Shown here piece by piece: positions 9,935 through 19,851 of a stretch of DNA of 64,000 nt. Position numbers and translations under genes: made by a program. The stretch comes from Nitrospirota bacterium (GTDB taxonomy: Bacteria > Nitrospirota > UBA9217): assembly GCA_035516965.1 (NCBI GenBank), contig DATIZR010000043.1:30576-94575 (forward strand), written 5' to 3'. The notes beneath the pieces were generated by a model. The model worked only from the letters and a program-made list of their open reading frames with translations. It ran no database searches and had not been told where the DNA came from. Numbering within the stretch: the first letter of the stretch is position 1; the number at the start of each line of letters is the position of its first letter.

Positions 9935-10006
9935 AGACGGCGGACAGAAGAATATCATCGTATGCTGCCGGATGATTTCTGCTACCTGACTGTTTGGTTG
10001 CCAACA

Positions 10007-10459
10007 ATGTTCGACCAGTTCACGGTCAAGATAACGCAGCTCACGAATGCCGAAGGGCTGCCCGTTCCTCACTATCAGACGGAGCATGCAGCCGGCGTGG
10101 ACCTGTATGCGGCGGTCGAAGGGGAGACCGCCATTGCGGCGGGTGCCTGGAAGCTGGTCCCCACCGGCATTGCGGTCGCGATTCCCGAGGGGTATGAAGG
10201 ACAGGTCCGCCCCCGAAGCGGACTGGCCCTCAAACACGGCATCGGGCTGCTGAATTCGCCGGGTACGATCGATGCGGACTACCGCGGCGAAATAGGCATA
10301 ATTTTGTTCAATTTCGGCGAAAAACCGTTTACTATCCATCGGGGTGACCGGATCGCACAGCTTGTCTTCACAAAGGTGGAAAGGGCCCTGTTCGTGAAAG
10401 TAGAATCATTATCCGGGACCGCGCGAGGCCCCGGAGGCTTCGGTCATACGGGCCGGTAA
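10007..10459 (+). CDS. dut: deoxyuridine 5'-triphosphate nucleotidohydrolase
   Basis: A 150-residue trimeric dUTPase that hydrolyses dUTP to dUMP, keeping uracil out of DNA and feeding dTMP synthesis. All five family motifs are visible: [29 protein letters not shown] and the P-loop-like [10 protein letters not shown] start it at ATG 10007, because starting at ATG 9962 adds 15 residues not seen in the family. Confidence 0.96.
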   Translation: MFDQFTVKITQLTNAEGLPVPHYQTEHAAGVDLYAAVEGETAIAAGAWKLVPTGIAVAIPEGYEGQVRPRSGLALKHGIGLLNSPGTIDADYRGEIGIILFNFGEKPFTIHRGDRIAQLVFTKVERALFVKVESLSGTARGPGGFGHTGR

Positions 10460-10529
10460 TGGATGATCCATGAGTTGATCTGTTGCTGAGAAGCGGTCTT
10501 TTCATCGCCGGGAAACAGGAGAGGGAAGC

Positions 10530-11909
10530 ATGAACCGAATACTAGTTTTACTGGTTGCAGGCGTTCTGTCGCTTTTGTTGTCGTCGGCTGTTCACGGCCA
10601 GACCATGAACGTCACGGAAAAAGTGCTGCCGAACGGTCTGAAGGTGCTGTTGAAGGAGGACCATAAGTCCCCCGTAGCGACGTTCCAGGTCTGGTACAAG
10701 GTCGGCTCGCGGAACGAAAGACTGGGGACCACGGGCATATCCCACCTACTCGAACACATGATGTTCAAAGGCACGGCCAAGCACGGGCCCAAGACCTTTT
10801 CCCAGACCGTGATGCGGAACGGCGGGAATGATAATGCATTCACCGGCAAGGACTACACAGCGTATTTCGAGAACTTCTCCGCCGATCGCATCGACATCTC
10901 GCTCGATCTCGAATCGGACCGCATGCAGAACCTGCTGATCGAACAAAGCGCGTTCCAGTCGGAGCGCGAGGTCGTGAAGGAGGAGCGTCGCATGAGGACC
11001 GACGACGATCCGACCTCGGCCATGGTCGAGGAAATGATGGCCATGGCGTTCATGGCGCACCCCTATCAATGGCCGGTCATCGGCTGGATGGCGGACATCA
11101 ACAATATCACCCGCGATGACCTCTTTGCCCATTACCGGGCCTACTATGCGCCGAACAATGCGACGATCGTCGTGGCCGGCGATTTTGACGCGAAGGCGCT
11201 CCTGCCCAAGATCGAGAAATACTTCGGACGCATCCCGAGCCAGCCTGCTCCTCCCAGGGTCGGCGCTGTCGAGCCGAAACAGCAGGGAGAGCGGAGAGTG
11301 ACGGTCAGGAGGCCTGCCGAACTCCCGGCCGTATTTGCGGGCTACCACGCGCCCGATATCAAGAATCCTGACACCTATGCGCTGGAGGTCCTGCAGGGCA
11401 TCCTTTCGTCGGGAAAGAGCTCCCGGCTGTACCGGTCGCTTGTCTATGATCAGCAGATCGCGCTCTATGCCGGAGGCGATTATGACAACATCGCGAACGA
11501 TCCGAACCTCTTCTATGTATATGCAGGGGTGATGCCGGGCAAAACAACGGACGAGGTCGAAAAGGCCCTGTATGCCGAGATCGAAAAGCTCAAGACCGTT
11601 CCGGTCGCGGACGACGAGCTCCAGAAGGCTAAGAACCAGATCGAGTCGAGCTTTATCATGGGACAGGATTCGATCTTTTACCAGGCCATGCTGATCGGGC
11701 AGTTCGAGAGCGTGGCGGACTGGAGACTGCTCGAGAAGTACGTCGGCAATATCCGGACGGTAACCAAGGACGATGTCATGCGGGTTGCCAAGGAATATTT
11801 TTCGGAAGACAACCGGACGGTGGGCATCCTGGTGCCCATCAAGGAGAGCGGCGAAAAAGCCATGAACAGGGGAGGGCACACATCGTCGGGAATCATGGAA
11901 CACCATTAA
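10530..11909 (+). CDS. M16 family zinc peptidase, catalytic subunit (exported)
   Basis: A 459-residue pitrilysin-family protein with a Sec signal peptide (about residues 1-23, cleavage near HGQ) and an intact zinc site HLLEH (H72, E75, H76). It is followed 42 bp later by a paired M16 protein without that site, the usual heterodimer of an active and an inactive half acting in the periplasm on peptides. A third, cytoplasmic M16 gene lies just upstream of dut, so the three probably arose by duplication. Confidence 0.93.
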   Translation: MNRILVLLVAGVLSLLLSSAVHGQTMNVTEKVLPNGLKVLLKEDHKSPVATFQVWYKVGSRNERLGTTGISHLLEHMMFKGTAKHGPKTFSQTVMRNGGNDNAFTGKDYTAYFENFSADRIDISLDLESDRMQNLLIEQSAFQSEREVVKEERRMRTDDDPTSAMVEEMMAMAFMAHPYQWPVIGWMADINNITRDDLFAHYRAYYAPNNATIVVAGDFDAKALLPKIEKYFGRIPSQPAPPRVGAVEPKQQGERRVTVRRPAELPAVFAGYHAPDIKNPDTYALEVLQGILSSGKSSRLYRSLVYDQQIALYAGGDYDNIANDPNLFYVYAGVMPGKTTDEVEKALYAEIEKLKTVPVADDELQKAKNQIESSFIMGQDSIFYQAMLIGQFESVADWRLLEKYVGNIRTVTKDDVMRVAKEYFSEDNRTVGILVPIKESGEKAMNRGGHTSSGIMEHH

Positions 11910-11951
11910 CGGCCGCAGCGTGCAACCCTGCAGGAACGGAGAACAATCGCT

Positions 11952-13280
11952 ATGAAGTCTATAATAAACTCTCTCACGCTGATCGTGATCCTCTTGGCAT
12001 TGCCTCTGGCGGCACCAGCCCAGCCGATCGGGAAGCGCATCGTGCTCGAGAACGGCATGGTCCTGCTGCTCTCGGAAAAGCATGATATCCCCATGGTCAC
12101 GATCAATGTCGCGCTCAGGGCGGGCAATGCAGCCGTGCCTGCGGACAAGCCGGGCCTCGCGTCGATCACGGCCGCTCTTCTGACCCAGGGGACCGAGCGC
12201 CGGACGGCGCAGAAGATCAGCAGCGAGATCGATTTCATCGGCGGCTCGCTGTCCACGGGAGGCGGCGACGACTTCGCTTCGGCCGGCCTGAAAGTGCTCA
12301 AAAAGGACCTCCGGACCGGGCTCGATCTGCTCTCGGACGTGCTCATGCACCCTGTCTTCGATCAGAAGGAGATCGACCGCAAGGTCCGCTCGACGCTTGC
12401 AGAGATCCAGCGGCAGAAGGAGGAGCCGGGAATCGTCGCCAGTGAAGCGTTCGAGAAACTGGTTTATGGCGATCATCCCTACGGCCGGACGAACGATGAT
12501 GTGGCCGCATACATCCCCAAGCTGACGCGGCAGGACATCCTTGACTTTTACCGTTCCCGGTACAGCCCGTCGGGGACGATCATCGCGGTGGTCGGTGACG
12601 TGACGGAAAAAGAGATCATACCGCTGCTGGACGAATACTTCAAAGGCTGGAAGCGGATAGAGCCTGTTGCGGAGACGAGCGTCCCGGTTCCGGTCATCGA
12701 TGCCGTGACCGTGAAAAAGATCGACATGAACGTCGTCCAGGCGAGCATAGACCTCGGCCATATCGGCATCAGCCGCGAGAACCCGGACTACTACGCGGTC
12801 CTGATCATGAACTACATTTTGGGCGGCGGGGGCTTCTCCTCGCGCCTGATGGACAATATCCGTGACAACAAGGGCCTTGCCTACGGTGTGCACAGTGCCT
12901 TTTCAGCACAGAAGGAGACCGGCCACTTTTCGGTGAGCATCCAGACGAAGAACGAGTCGGCGAACGAGGTCATCGCCGAAACCCTGAAAGAGATCCGCAG
13001 GATCCAGAGCGAACCGGTATCCGAAAAAGAACTTGCCGACGCCAAGGCCTATCTGACGGGCAGTTTTCCGCTCCGCATGGACACGTCGGCGAAAATAGCA
13101 GCGCTGCTCACCTCGATCGAGATATATCATCTCGGGCTCGATTATCCGCAGAAGTATTCCGGATTGATCAATTCCGTCACGCGCGGAGACATCCAGCGGG
13201 TTGCGGGAAAGTATCTCCATCCCGACAGGCTGGTGATCGTGGTCGTCGCAAACCAGGAAAAGGCGAAACTGAAATATTGA
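11952..13280 (+). CDS. M16 family protein, non-catalytic subunit (exported)
   Basis: A 442-residue exported partner of the preceding peptidase, with a signal peptide ending near PAQ (residue 24). The zinc motif is absent: the aligned segment reads GLASITAALLTQGT, so no HxxEH is present. The C-terminal half keeps substrate-binding features of the family (GGGGFSSRLMDNIRDNKGLAYG). Such halves complete the peptide chamber in the dimer. Its stop overlaps the earliest possible start of mutL. Confidence 0.92.
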   Translation: MKSIINSLTLIVILLALPLAAPAQPIGKRIVLENGMVLLLSEKHDIPMVTINVALRAGNAAVPADKPGLASITAALLTQGTERRTAQKISSEIDFIGGSLSTGGGDDFASAGLKVLKKDLRTGLDLLSDVLMHPVFDQKEIDRKVRSTLAEIQRQKEEPGIVASEAFEKLVYGDHPYGRTNDDVAAYIPKLTRQDILDFYRSRYSPSGTIIAVVGDVTEKEIIPLLDEYFKGWKRIEPVAETSVPVPVIDAVTVKKIDMNVVQASIDLGHIGISRENPDYYAVLIMNYILGGGGFSSRLMDNIRDNKGLAYGVHSAFSAQKETGHFSVSIQTKNESANEVIAETLKEIRRIQSEPVSEKELADAKAYLTGSFPLRMDTSAKIAALLTSIEIYHLGLDYPQKYSGLINSVTRGDIQRVAGKYLHPDRLVIVVVANQEKAKLKY

Positions 13281-13306
13281 TCTGTGGATTCAGTCTGCTC
13301 TCGTCT

Positions 13307-15112
13307 ATGCCTTCTCTCATAAAAATTCTTCCCGATCATGTCATTAACAAAATAGCGGCCGGCGAGGTGGTGGAGCGGCCCGCGTCGGTCGTGAAAGAAC
13401 TTGTCGAGAACTCCCTGGATGCAGGTGCGTCCGAAATCACGGTTGACATCGAACAGGCCGGACGGCGCATGATCCGGGTAACGGACGACGGGTCAGGGAT
13501 GTCGGGGGAAGACGCCCGCATGGCATTCGAGCGCCATGCGACAAACAAGATTGTGAGCGACGGCGATCTCGAAGCGATTCGGACCATGGGCTTCCGCGGC
13601 GAAGCACTTTCGAGCATCGCCTCAGTGTCCCAGGTGCGGATGATCACGGCAAAAAGGGGGTCGCCGGCCGGCATCCTGATCGAGATCGAAGGAGGAATGC
13701 TCAAAGCCGCTTCGGAGGCGGCTGCACCGTCGGGAACCTCGATGGAAATAGCGCATTTGTTCTTCAATACTCCCGCACGGCTCAAATTCCTGAAGAGCCC
13801 GGCAACGGAGTTTTCCCACATCGTGACGGCGCTGTCCCGGCTGGCCATGGCCCACCCCGGTGTCCGGTTCCGCCTATTGCACAACAAAAAGCAGGTTTTG
13901 GACCTTCCGGCATCGCAGTCCCTGCGAGAACGCACGTTTCAATTGTACGGAGCGGAAATTGCAGATCAGATGGCCGAGTTCTCGGGCGGCAGGGATGCCA
14001 TCCGGGTGTATGGCCTGCTCGGCAGGCCCGGCGTCACGCGCGCCGACAGAACGTACCAGGACTTTTACGTGAACGGCAGGGCGATCAGAAATGCTTCGCT
14101 TACCCATGCGCTGTACGGTGCTCACGGCGACATGCTGATGCGCGATCGTCATCCGATGGCCTTTGTTTTCATCTCCATTGACCCGGCGCTGGTCGATGTG
14201 AACGTCCACCCTGCCAAGGCGGAGGTGCGGTTCCGGAATCAGCCACAGGTCCACGATCTTGTGCGTGATGTCATCAGGGAAGGCCTGCGCGGTCAGGCCA
14301 TGCACGCGGGGCAGCAGGAACCGGGAGCCTCGACGGTCCGTGCAGAATCGGTCGGCGAAGCGCTTGCGGCATACGGAACGGGACGGATGAATGGGGCAAA
14401 CGAGAGGTCCTATCCGTCGGTCCTGTACGGCCGGAGAAAATCGGATCTGGGACCGGATCAACCCCGGGACCCGGGAGCTGCCGGGGCTGCGCAGGCTTCG
14501 GCAGTGCAGCAACGGCTACCGGGAGAAGACCTCGTCGATATCCTCGTTCCCATAGCCCAGATCCACAGTTCCTTTATCATCGCGCAGTCGCGGGACGGCA
14601 TGGCCATGATCGACCAGCATGCGGCCCATGAACGGGTCCTGTTCGAGAAGCTCCAGGACCAATTTTCCGCCGGAGATATTCAGCTCCAGGACCTTCTGGT
14701 GCCCCTCCCGGTCGAAGTGGGCCCTGCTCAGGCCGCCCTGCTCGCGGAACACATCCCTGAACTCGGCACGGTCGGCTTCATCGTCGAGGATTTCGGGAAC
14801 GGAACCTTCATGATCAAGACGGTGCCCGCACTGCTCGTGGGTGCCGACCACAAGCGGCTGCTTCTTGACATCCTTGACGAGGTCGGCCTTCACGGCACGA
14901 GCGGAAGGGCGGGGCAGCTGCGGGATGAGATCCTGAGCGTGATGGCCTGTCACCCGGCTATCAAGGTCCACCGGAAGCTTGATTTCCGCGAGATGGAGCG
15001 CCTGCTGACGGACCTGTCCCGGTGCCGCATGCCGCATACCTGCCCGCACGGCAGGCCGACCATGGTCCGCTTCTCGGTGGATGATATCAGGAAAATGTTC
15101 AAAAGAATATAA
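13307..15112 (+). CDS. mutL: DNA mismatch repair protein MutL
   Basis: A 601-residue MutL. The GHKL ATPase has ENSLDAG, DDGSGM and GFRGEAL; the C-terminal half has DQHAAHERVLFE, the DQHA(x)2E(x)4E endonuclease motif, and the late ACHPAIKVH and CPHGRP motifs. It should therefore nick DNA itself, as in bacteria that lack MutH. The linker (about residues 340-400) is variable. ATG 13307 is chosen over an upstream ATT/TTG-type start near 13277 because MPSLIKILPD is the conserved beginning. It is linked to miaA and hfq as in many Gram-negatives. Confidence 0.97.
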   Translation: MPSLIKILPDHVINKIAAGEVVERPASVVKELVENSLDAGASEITVDIEQAGRRMIRVTDDGSGMSGEDARMAFERHATNKIVSDGDLEAIRTMGFRGEALSSIASVSQVRMITAKRGSPAGILIEIEGGMLKAASEAAAPSGTSMEIAHLFFNTPARLKFLKSPATEFSHIVTALSRLAMAHPGVRFRLLHNKKQVLDLPASQSLRERTFQLYGAEIADQMAEFSGGRDAIRVYGLLGRPGVTRADRTYQDFYVNGRAIRNASLTHALYGAHGDMLMRDRHPMAFVFISIDPALVDVNVHPAKAEVRFRNQPQVHDLVRDVIREGLRGQAMHAGQQEPGASTVRAESVGEALAAYGTGRMNGANERSYPSVLYGRRKSDLGPDQPRDPGAAGAAQASAVQQRLPGEDLVDILVPIAQIHSSFIIAQSRDGMAMIDQHAAHERVLFEKLQDQFSAGDIQLQDLLVPLPVEVGPAQAALLAEHIPELGTVGFIVEDFGNGTFMIKTVPALLVGADHKRLLLDILDEVGLHGTSGRAGQLRDEILSVMACHPAIKVHRKLDFREMERLLTDLSRCRMPHTCPHGRPTMVRFSVDDIRKMFKRI

Positions 15113-15139
15113 TCGCCTGTATCGCGTATTCAGGCGGTT

Positions 15140-15544
15140 ATGAAGGCGGCAATGATGGCAAGAATGATAGCTCCCGGCGTTGTGCTGGTGTCGGCACTGG
15201 CCCTTTCCACATCCTGCGCTACGGGGATCACCCGCGAGGAACTCCTGCAGCAGATGCAGGAGGGCAGGCAGCCGCTGATCGTCGACGTCAGGTCCCAGGG
15301 GGAGTACGACCGGGACCATGTGCCGGGCGCCGTGCATATCCCGTTCTATTCCATCCGTTCGGGGCTGGCGGCGCTCGGGCTGCCGAAGACCGATCCCCTG
15401 GTGCTCTATTGCGAGCACGGGCCGCGCTCGGGCATTTCCAGCTTGGCCCTGTATCTCTCCGGGTATGAAAAGATTTATTCCCTGGACGGTCATATGAAGG
15501 GCTGGCGCCAGAACCAGTTCCCGATCGAGACCATCAACTACTGA
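15140..15544 (+). CDS. rhodanese-domain lipoprotein
   Basis: A 134-residue protein with a signal peptide and lipobox-like ALSTSC (Cys about residue 27), followed by a single rhodanese domain. The active-site loop is C-EHGPRS, a six-residue loop typical of sulfurtransferases. It would be anchored on the periplasmic side. It sits between mutL and miaA, with miaA starting 3 nt after its stop. A small inverted repeat (CGCCTG/CAGGCG) lies in the short gap before it. Confidence 0.88.
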   Translation: MKAAMMARMIAPGVVLVSALALSTSCATGITREELLQQMQEGRQPLIVDVRSQGEYDRDHVPGAVHIPFYSIRSGLAALGLPKTDPLVLYCEHGPRSGISSLALYLSGYEKIYSLDGHMKGWRQNQFPIETINY

Positions 15545-15547
15545 TCA

Positions 15548-16492
15548 ATGTCCGAGCAGAAACCTATCCTGATCATTGCCGGGCCGACTGCCGTAGGCAA
15601 GACGGACGCCTCGATCCAGCTGGCCCGGGAACTGGGCGCGGAGATCGTGAGCGCCGATTCGATGCAGATCTACCGCTCCCTGGACATCGGCACGGCGAAG
15701 CCGACTGCTGAGCAGCGGAGGCTGGTCTATCATCATCTGATCGACATCGTCGAGCCGGATCAGCCCTACAGCGTGGGCGACTATCTCCGTGACGCGCGGA
15801 CTGCCATCGAGGGTATCCTTTCCTCGGGAGGAGTCCCCCTGGTTGTCGGCGGCACGGGGTTGTACATACGGGCGCTTACCCGCGGCCTGTTCTACGGGCC
15901 TCCGGCGGACCTGGATCTCCGGGAACAACTCCTCAAACGGGAATCGGAGGACCCCGGCTGCCTCTATTCCGACCTGGTGAAGGTCGATCCCGAGGCTGCC
16001 GTCAAGATCCATCCGAATGATCTCCGGAGAACGGTCCGGGCGCTTGAGGTGTTCTATCTGCGTGACCGGAAGCTCTCGGATTTTCACCGCGAGCATGCGT
16101 TCCAGGACGCACCGTACCGGTTCACCCTGGTTTTCCTGGCGAGAAGCAGGGCGGAGCTGTATCCCCGCATCGAGCGACGGGTCGAGCAGATGCTTTCGGC
16201 GGGGCTCGAGGACGAAGTGAAGGCGCTCCGGGAGAGGGGCTACGACCCCGAACTTCCGTCCCTGCAGGGCCTCGGGTATCAGCACTTCATGAACTTCTTT
16301 CTCGGCAGGACGACGCGGGAGGAGGCGATCATGCTGCTCAAGCGTGATACCAGGCGCTTTGCGAAGCGGCAGTTCACCTGGTTTCGGCGGGAACCGAATG
16401 CTGTGTGGATCGACGTGACCGGCCTGACCGAACCCGGGGAAATTGGGGCGCGAATAAAGAAATCCGTTGATATTTCAAATAAGTTAGTATAA
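15548..16492 (+). CDS. miaA: tRNA dimethylallyltransferase
   Basis: A 314-residue enzyme that adds the isopentenyl group to A37 of UNN-reading tRNAs. It has the P-loop GPTAVGKTD near residue 12, the DSMQIYR motif (about 38) and the tRNA-binding core ([11 protein letters not shown]). Length is standard. It is translationally linked to the rhodanese gene (3-nt gap) and precedes hfq, as in enterobacteria. Its last codons contain a possible promoter for hfq (TTGATA/TATAAG near 16467-16493, with a short spacer). Confidence 0.97.
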   Translation: MSEQKPILIIAGPTAVGKTDASIQLARELGAEIVSADSMQIYRSLDIGTAKPTAEQRRLVYHHLIDIVEPDQPYSVGDYLRDARTAIEGILSSGGVPLVVGGTGLYIRALTRGLFYGPPADLDLREQLLKRESEDPGCLYSDLVKVDPEAAVKIHPNDLRRTVRALEVFYLRDRKLSDFHREHAFQDAPYRFTLVFLARSRAELYPRIERRVEQMLSAGLEDEVKALRERGYDPELPSLQGLGYQHFMNFFLGRTTREEAIMLLKRDTRRFAKRQFTWFRREPNAVWIDVTGLTEPGEIGARIKKSVDISNKLV

Positions 16493-16559
16493 GATGATCA
16501 AAATTATTTTGTCAGGAATGCGCTGCACCGGAGCGTGCATGTGCTTCCCGGAGGGCTGG

Positions 16560-16823
16560 ATGGGAAAGTCGCAGGTGAATCTTCAGGATATTTTCCTGAA
16601 CCAGATGCGCAAGGAAAAGATCCCGGTTACAATGTACCTCGTGAACGGTGCGCGTCTTACGGGCACCATCAAGGGCTTTGACAACTTTGTCATCCTGATG
16701 AAGCAGGACAACCAGCAGCTCGTCTACAAACACGCGATCTCGACAATCATTCCCGACAAGCCCATCGAGCTGTTGGAGGTGGACGCGAAGAAAGCCGATC
16801 AGGAACAGCCGGTTCAGGGCTGA
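16560..16823 (+). CDS. hfq: RNA chaperone Hfq
   Basis: An 87-residue hexameric Sm-like RNA chaperone. Both Sm motifs are present: Sm1 ([21 protein letters not shown]) and Sm2 (YKHAIST), with N-terminal Q/D/F residues of the poly-U face (NLQDIFLNQ). ATG 16560 follows a CGGAGGG site; an upstream ATG at 16494 would add a 22-residue tail unknown in Hfq. It matches sRNAs to mRNA targets in the cytoplasm. An exact 7-bp GC hairpin (16834-16851) follows, without a T-run. Confidence 0.96.
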   Translation: MGKSQVNLQDIFLNQMRKEKIPVTMYLVNGARLTGTIKGFDNFVILMKQDNQQLVYKHAISTIIPDKPIELLEVDAKKADQEQPVQG

Positions 16824-16950
16824 GGGCTTCAGAGCGCCGCATCCGCGGCGCGACGGCGCATCCGGAACGTCGTTTGCCTGTCAGCAGCAGACCAGTGACC
16901 AATTCATCGACAGCGTATCTCCATTCCGGAAACCGAAGGACCACTCGGGC

Positions 16951-17841
16951 ATGGCTCAGAGAAATGCAGGAAAAGAAGCGATCAGGGTCGGCGTGATCGG
17001 CGGAAGCGGTCTGTATGAAATGGAGGGGTTGACCAGGGTCAGGACCGTCAGGCTCTCCACCCCGTTCGGCAGGCCGTCCGACGATTTCATCATCGGAACG
17101 CTCCACGGAATCAGAATGGCATTTCTTCCGCGCCACGGCCGCGGCCACCGCATCCTTCCCACCGACATCAATTACCGGGCGAACATCTGCGGCATGAAGA
17201 CGCTCGGCGTGGAACGGATCATCTCGGTGAGCGCCGTCGGCAGCATGCGGGAGGAGATCGAGCCGGGGCACATCGTCATTCCGGACCAGTTCTACGACCA
17301 CACGAAACACCGCCGGTCAACGTTCTTCGGAAACGGCATCGTGGCCCATGTGGGCATGGCCGATCCGGTGTGCGGGACCCTCTGCACCACGCTCATCGAG
17401 GCGGGTCTGAAAGTAGGAGCAACGGTCCACCGCAAGGGCACCTACCTCTGCATGGAGGGGCCCCAGTTCTCGACCCGTGCCGAGTCGCTCACCTACCGGA
17501 AATGGGACGTTGACGTCATCGGGATGACGAACGCCACGGAGGCGAAGCTGGCGCGCGAAGCGGAGATCTGCTACAGCACGATCGCCCTGGCGACCGACTA
17601 CGACTGCTGGCATCACAGCGAGGAGGCCGTGACGGTCGAAGCCGTTCTCGAAGTGATGAGGCACAATATCGAAGCATCCAAGGACATAATCCGGGAAGCC
17701 GTACGGACACTGCCGGAGGCCAGGTCCTGCTCCTGCGGCGATGCGCTCCGGAACGCGATCATGACTCCTCAGAAACTGATGCCGGCGAAGACGAAGAACG
17801 ACCTTGCGCCGATCATCGGAAAATATTTGAAGAAGAAGTGA
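16951..17841 (+). CDS. mtnP: S-methyl-5'-thioadenosine phosphorylase
   Basis: A 296-residue PNP-superfamily enzyme that converts methylthioadenosine plus phosphate to adenine and 5-methylthioribose-1-phosphate. It has GVIGGSGLYEM near residue 13, the phosphate-binding PRHGRGH (about 60), the substrate loop MEGPQFSTRAES and IGMTNATEAKLARE. The NATE and TDYDCW segments match MTAP rather than guanosine-type phosphorylases. MtnA, the next enzyme of the pathway, is encoded at 26.4-27.4 kb on the other strand. Confidence 0.95.
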   Translation: MAQRNAGKEAIRVGVIGGSGLYEMEGLTRVRTVRLSTPFGRPSDDFIIGTLHGIRMAFLPRHGRGHRILPTDINYRANICGMKTLGVERIISVSAVGSMREEIEPGHIVIPDQFYDHTKHRRSTFFGNGIVAHVGMADPVCGTLCTTLIEAGLKVGATVHRKGTYLCMEGPQFSTRAESLTYRKWDVDVIGMTNATEAKLAREAEICYSTIALATDYDCWHHSEEAVTVEAVLEVMRHNIEASKDIIREAVRTLPEARSCSCGDALRNAIMTPQKLMPAKTKNDLAPIIGKYLKKK

Positions 17842-17862
17842 AGCGGGATGCGGGAACCAGGT

Positions 17863-17960
17863 ATCCACAAATGAACACAGGGAATGCGAAAATGTCGAAG
17901 ACTCTCTCTAGAGGGATGGAGACCCATTGAACCGGTTTCATCAGTGTTCATCTGTGGTTA
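17863..17960. repeat. imperfect inverted repeat (ATCCACAAATGAACACAG type)
   Basis: The left arm at 17863-17881 (TATCCACAAATGAACACAG) pairs with the right arm at 17941-17958 (CAGTGTTCATCTGTGGTT) around a 60-bp core. It occupies nearly the whole mtnP-pfkB gap and carries no coding potential. A relative lies near 45.03 kb. Confidence 0.65.
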
Positions 17961-17984
17961 TATATTATTTGTCGGAGGTCATTC

Positions 17985-18893
17985 TTGAGTCTGCTCGTTG
18001 TCGGTACCGTCGCACTTGATTCCGTCAAGACCCCGTTCGGGAACGTTGATAACGCGCTAGGCGGTTCGGCAACGTATTTTTCCACATCTGCCAGCTATTT
18101 TACCGATGTCCGGCTGGTCGCGGTCATCGGCGAGGATTTCCCGAAGGAGCATATCCAGTTCCTGAAGAGCAAGAATATCGATACGCGCGGGCTGGAGGTT
18201 CAGACAGGCGAGACCTTCCGGTGGCAGGGCGAGTATGGTTATGACCTGAACGAGGCCAGGACGCTGGCCACCCACCTGAACGTTCTGGCGACCTTCAAGC
18301 CTGCCATCACCCCCGATTTCAAGAGTTCCGACGTCGTGTTCCTGGCGAACGTCGATCCGGAGATCCAGCTTGACGTACTGAGACAGGTCAACAGGCCGAA
18401 GCTGGTTGCCTGCGACACCATGAATTACTGGATAGCAAGCAAGCCCGACGCGCTCAAGCGGACCTTGAAGGAAGTCGATGTTCTCACGATCAACGAGGCG
18501 GAGATCCGGCAGCTAGCGGGCGAGGCAAGCCTGGTGAAGGCGGCCAGGACGGTGCAGGCCATGGGACCGAAGACCGTCGTGGTCAAGCAGGGGAGCTACG
18601 GGGCGCTTATGTTCAACGGCCACAGCGTATTCAGTGCTCCGGCGTATCCGCTCGAGACGGTTTTTGATCCTACCGGCGCGGGAGACACTTTCGCAGGCGG
18701 CTTTATGGGCTATCTCACGAGCACGATGAACTTCTCAGAGGACAGCATGCGAAAGGCCGTGATCTTCGGCAGTGTCATGGCGTCGCTTAATGTCGAGGCT
18801 TTCAGCCTCGATCGGCTCAGGAGCCTTGATTACCGGGAGATCGAGGGGCGGTACCGCGAATTCAAGCAGCTCACGCATTTCGAGGATATCTGA
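17985..18893 (+). CDS. PfkB-family sugar/nucleoside kinase
   Basis: A 302-residue ribokinase-fold kinase. It has the N-terminal glycine region ALGGSATYFS (about residues 27-36) and the C-terminal catalytic signature DPTGAGDTFAGGF with the base Asp. The start is TTG at 17985 with a CGGAGGT site. The substrate is not obvious: adenosine, ribose or a phosphosugar are all possible. Position after mtnP invites a link to methylthioribose or adenine salvage, but true MTR kinase (MtnK) has another fold. Confidence 0.9.
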   Translation: MSLLVVGTVALDSVKTPFGNVDNALGGSATYFSTSASYFTDVRLVAVIGEDFPKEHIQFLKSKNIDTRGLEVQTGETFRWQGEYGYDLNEARTLATHLNVLATFKPAITPDFKSSDVVFLANVDPEIQLDVLRQVNRPKLVACDTMNYWIASKPDALKRTLKEVDVLTINEAEIRQLAGEASLVKAARTVQAMGPKTVVVKQGSYGALMFNGHSVFSAPAYPLETVFDPTGAGDTFAGGFMGYLTSTMNFSEDSMRKAVIFGSVMASLNVEAFSLDRLRSLDYREIEGRYREFKQLTHFEDI

Positions 18894-18957
18894 AAGGACG
18901 GAACTCCGCGCAGCAGGCGCGTCGTTCCCCTGATCCACTCGTTCCGATCCGAACGCC

Positions 18958-19833
18958 ATGTTTACGATTGACGCTACCATAACCGATCTGAAGATCGCCG
19001 ACAGGAACCTCATCCGGGTGCTGTTCTCCATGAACAACCACCAGGTGGCGAACCCCGAAACAAGCCTCGAGGAGGCGCGCAGTTACGTCTTCTTTTTCCG
19101 CGAGGGCGGCAAGATCCAGGCCTATGTCGGGCTCTACTTCATCAGCACCGACCGGAGGCGCTACTATTCCCATTCCAGCAATCCCTTCCCGGAAGAAAGT
19201 CTGGCCGACGTGGAAGACGAAGCGCGAAGCTTTGCCGAAGGCCTCGGGGCGATGCTTGATGAATTGGATTTCGCTAAAATGTCGCCCGATCAGAGGAAGC
19301 GATGGATCGAAGACCAGGAGTTTCTCTCGGGCAGAAAAAAAGAGACAAAAGCAGATGCAGCGCAGCCGGCTGCTGCGGCTCAGGCCGCGCCTCCCGCTGA
19401 AAAACCCGTCCAGACGGCACCTCCGGTCCAGCCTGCGCCAGTCATGCAACCGCAGGAGCTGCCCGTGGCCCCGCAATCACAGCCGGAGCAGCCTCCGGCA
19501 CCGGTCGAGCGACCGCAGCCCCCGCAACAGCCGTCGACTCCTGCTGCGGGACCAGCCGACAGAACGCGCCCGGCGCAGGTCCAGCCGTCATCTCCGTCTC
19601 CCCGGAGAGCTGCCCCTCCTGCACAGGCGGCCGCGCCGCCCCGGGCGCCGGCCCCTGCTCCGGAACCGGACCACCAAGAAACTACGGTGACGCCCGAGGT
19701 CGTGTTCGAGGAAGCCGTGAAGGCAGGCGTGGTGAAGGCGCCGATGGCGCAGCTCAAGAAGGATGTCCGGAGCGCAACAGGTATGGTCAGCAGAGAAAAA
19801 GAGGCTCTGGCCCGCCTGTTGGCCTCCTTTTAA
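18958..19833 (+). CDS. protein of unknown function with proline/alanine-rich linker
   Basis: A 291-residue protein in three parts: a folded N-terminal domain (1-125), a long Pro/Ala/Gln-rich linker (about 130-235) and a short charged helical C-terminal domain (240-291) with a VFEEAVKAG segment. There is no signal peptide or membrane helix. I do not recognise it. It starts a likely three-gene unit with a TPR lipoprotein and a RodZ-like protein, so a cell-envelope or pilus-assembly role is plausible but unproven. Confidence 0.8.
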   Translation: MFTIDATITDLKIADRNLIRVLFSMNNHQVANPETSLEEARSYVFFFREGGKIQAYVGLYFISTDRRRYYSHSSNPFPEESLADVEDEARSFAEGLGAMLDELDFAKMSPDQRKRWIEDQEFLSGRKKETKADAAQPAAAAQAAPPAEKPVQTAPPVQPAPVMQPQELPVAPQSQPEQPPAPVERPQPPQQPSTPAAGPADRTRPAQVQPSSPSPRRAAPPAQAAAPPRAPAPAPEPDHQETTVTPEVVFEEAVKAGVVKAPMAQLKKDVRSATGMVSREKEALARLLASF

Positions 19834-19851
19834 TGTGAAGGAGTCTGATGT

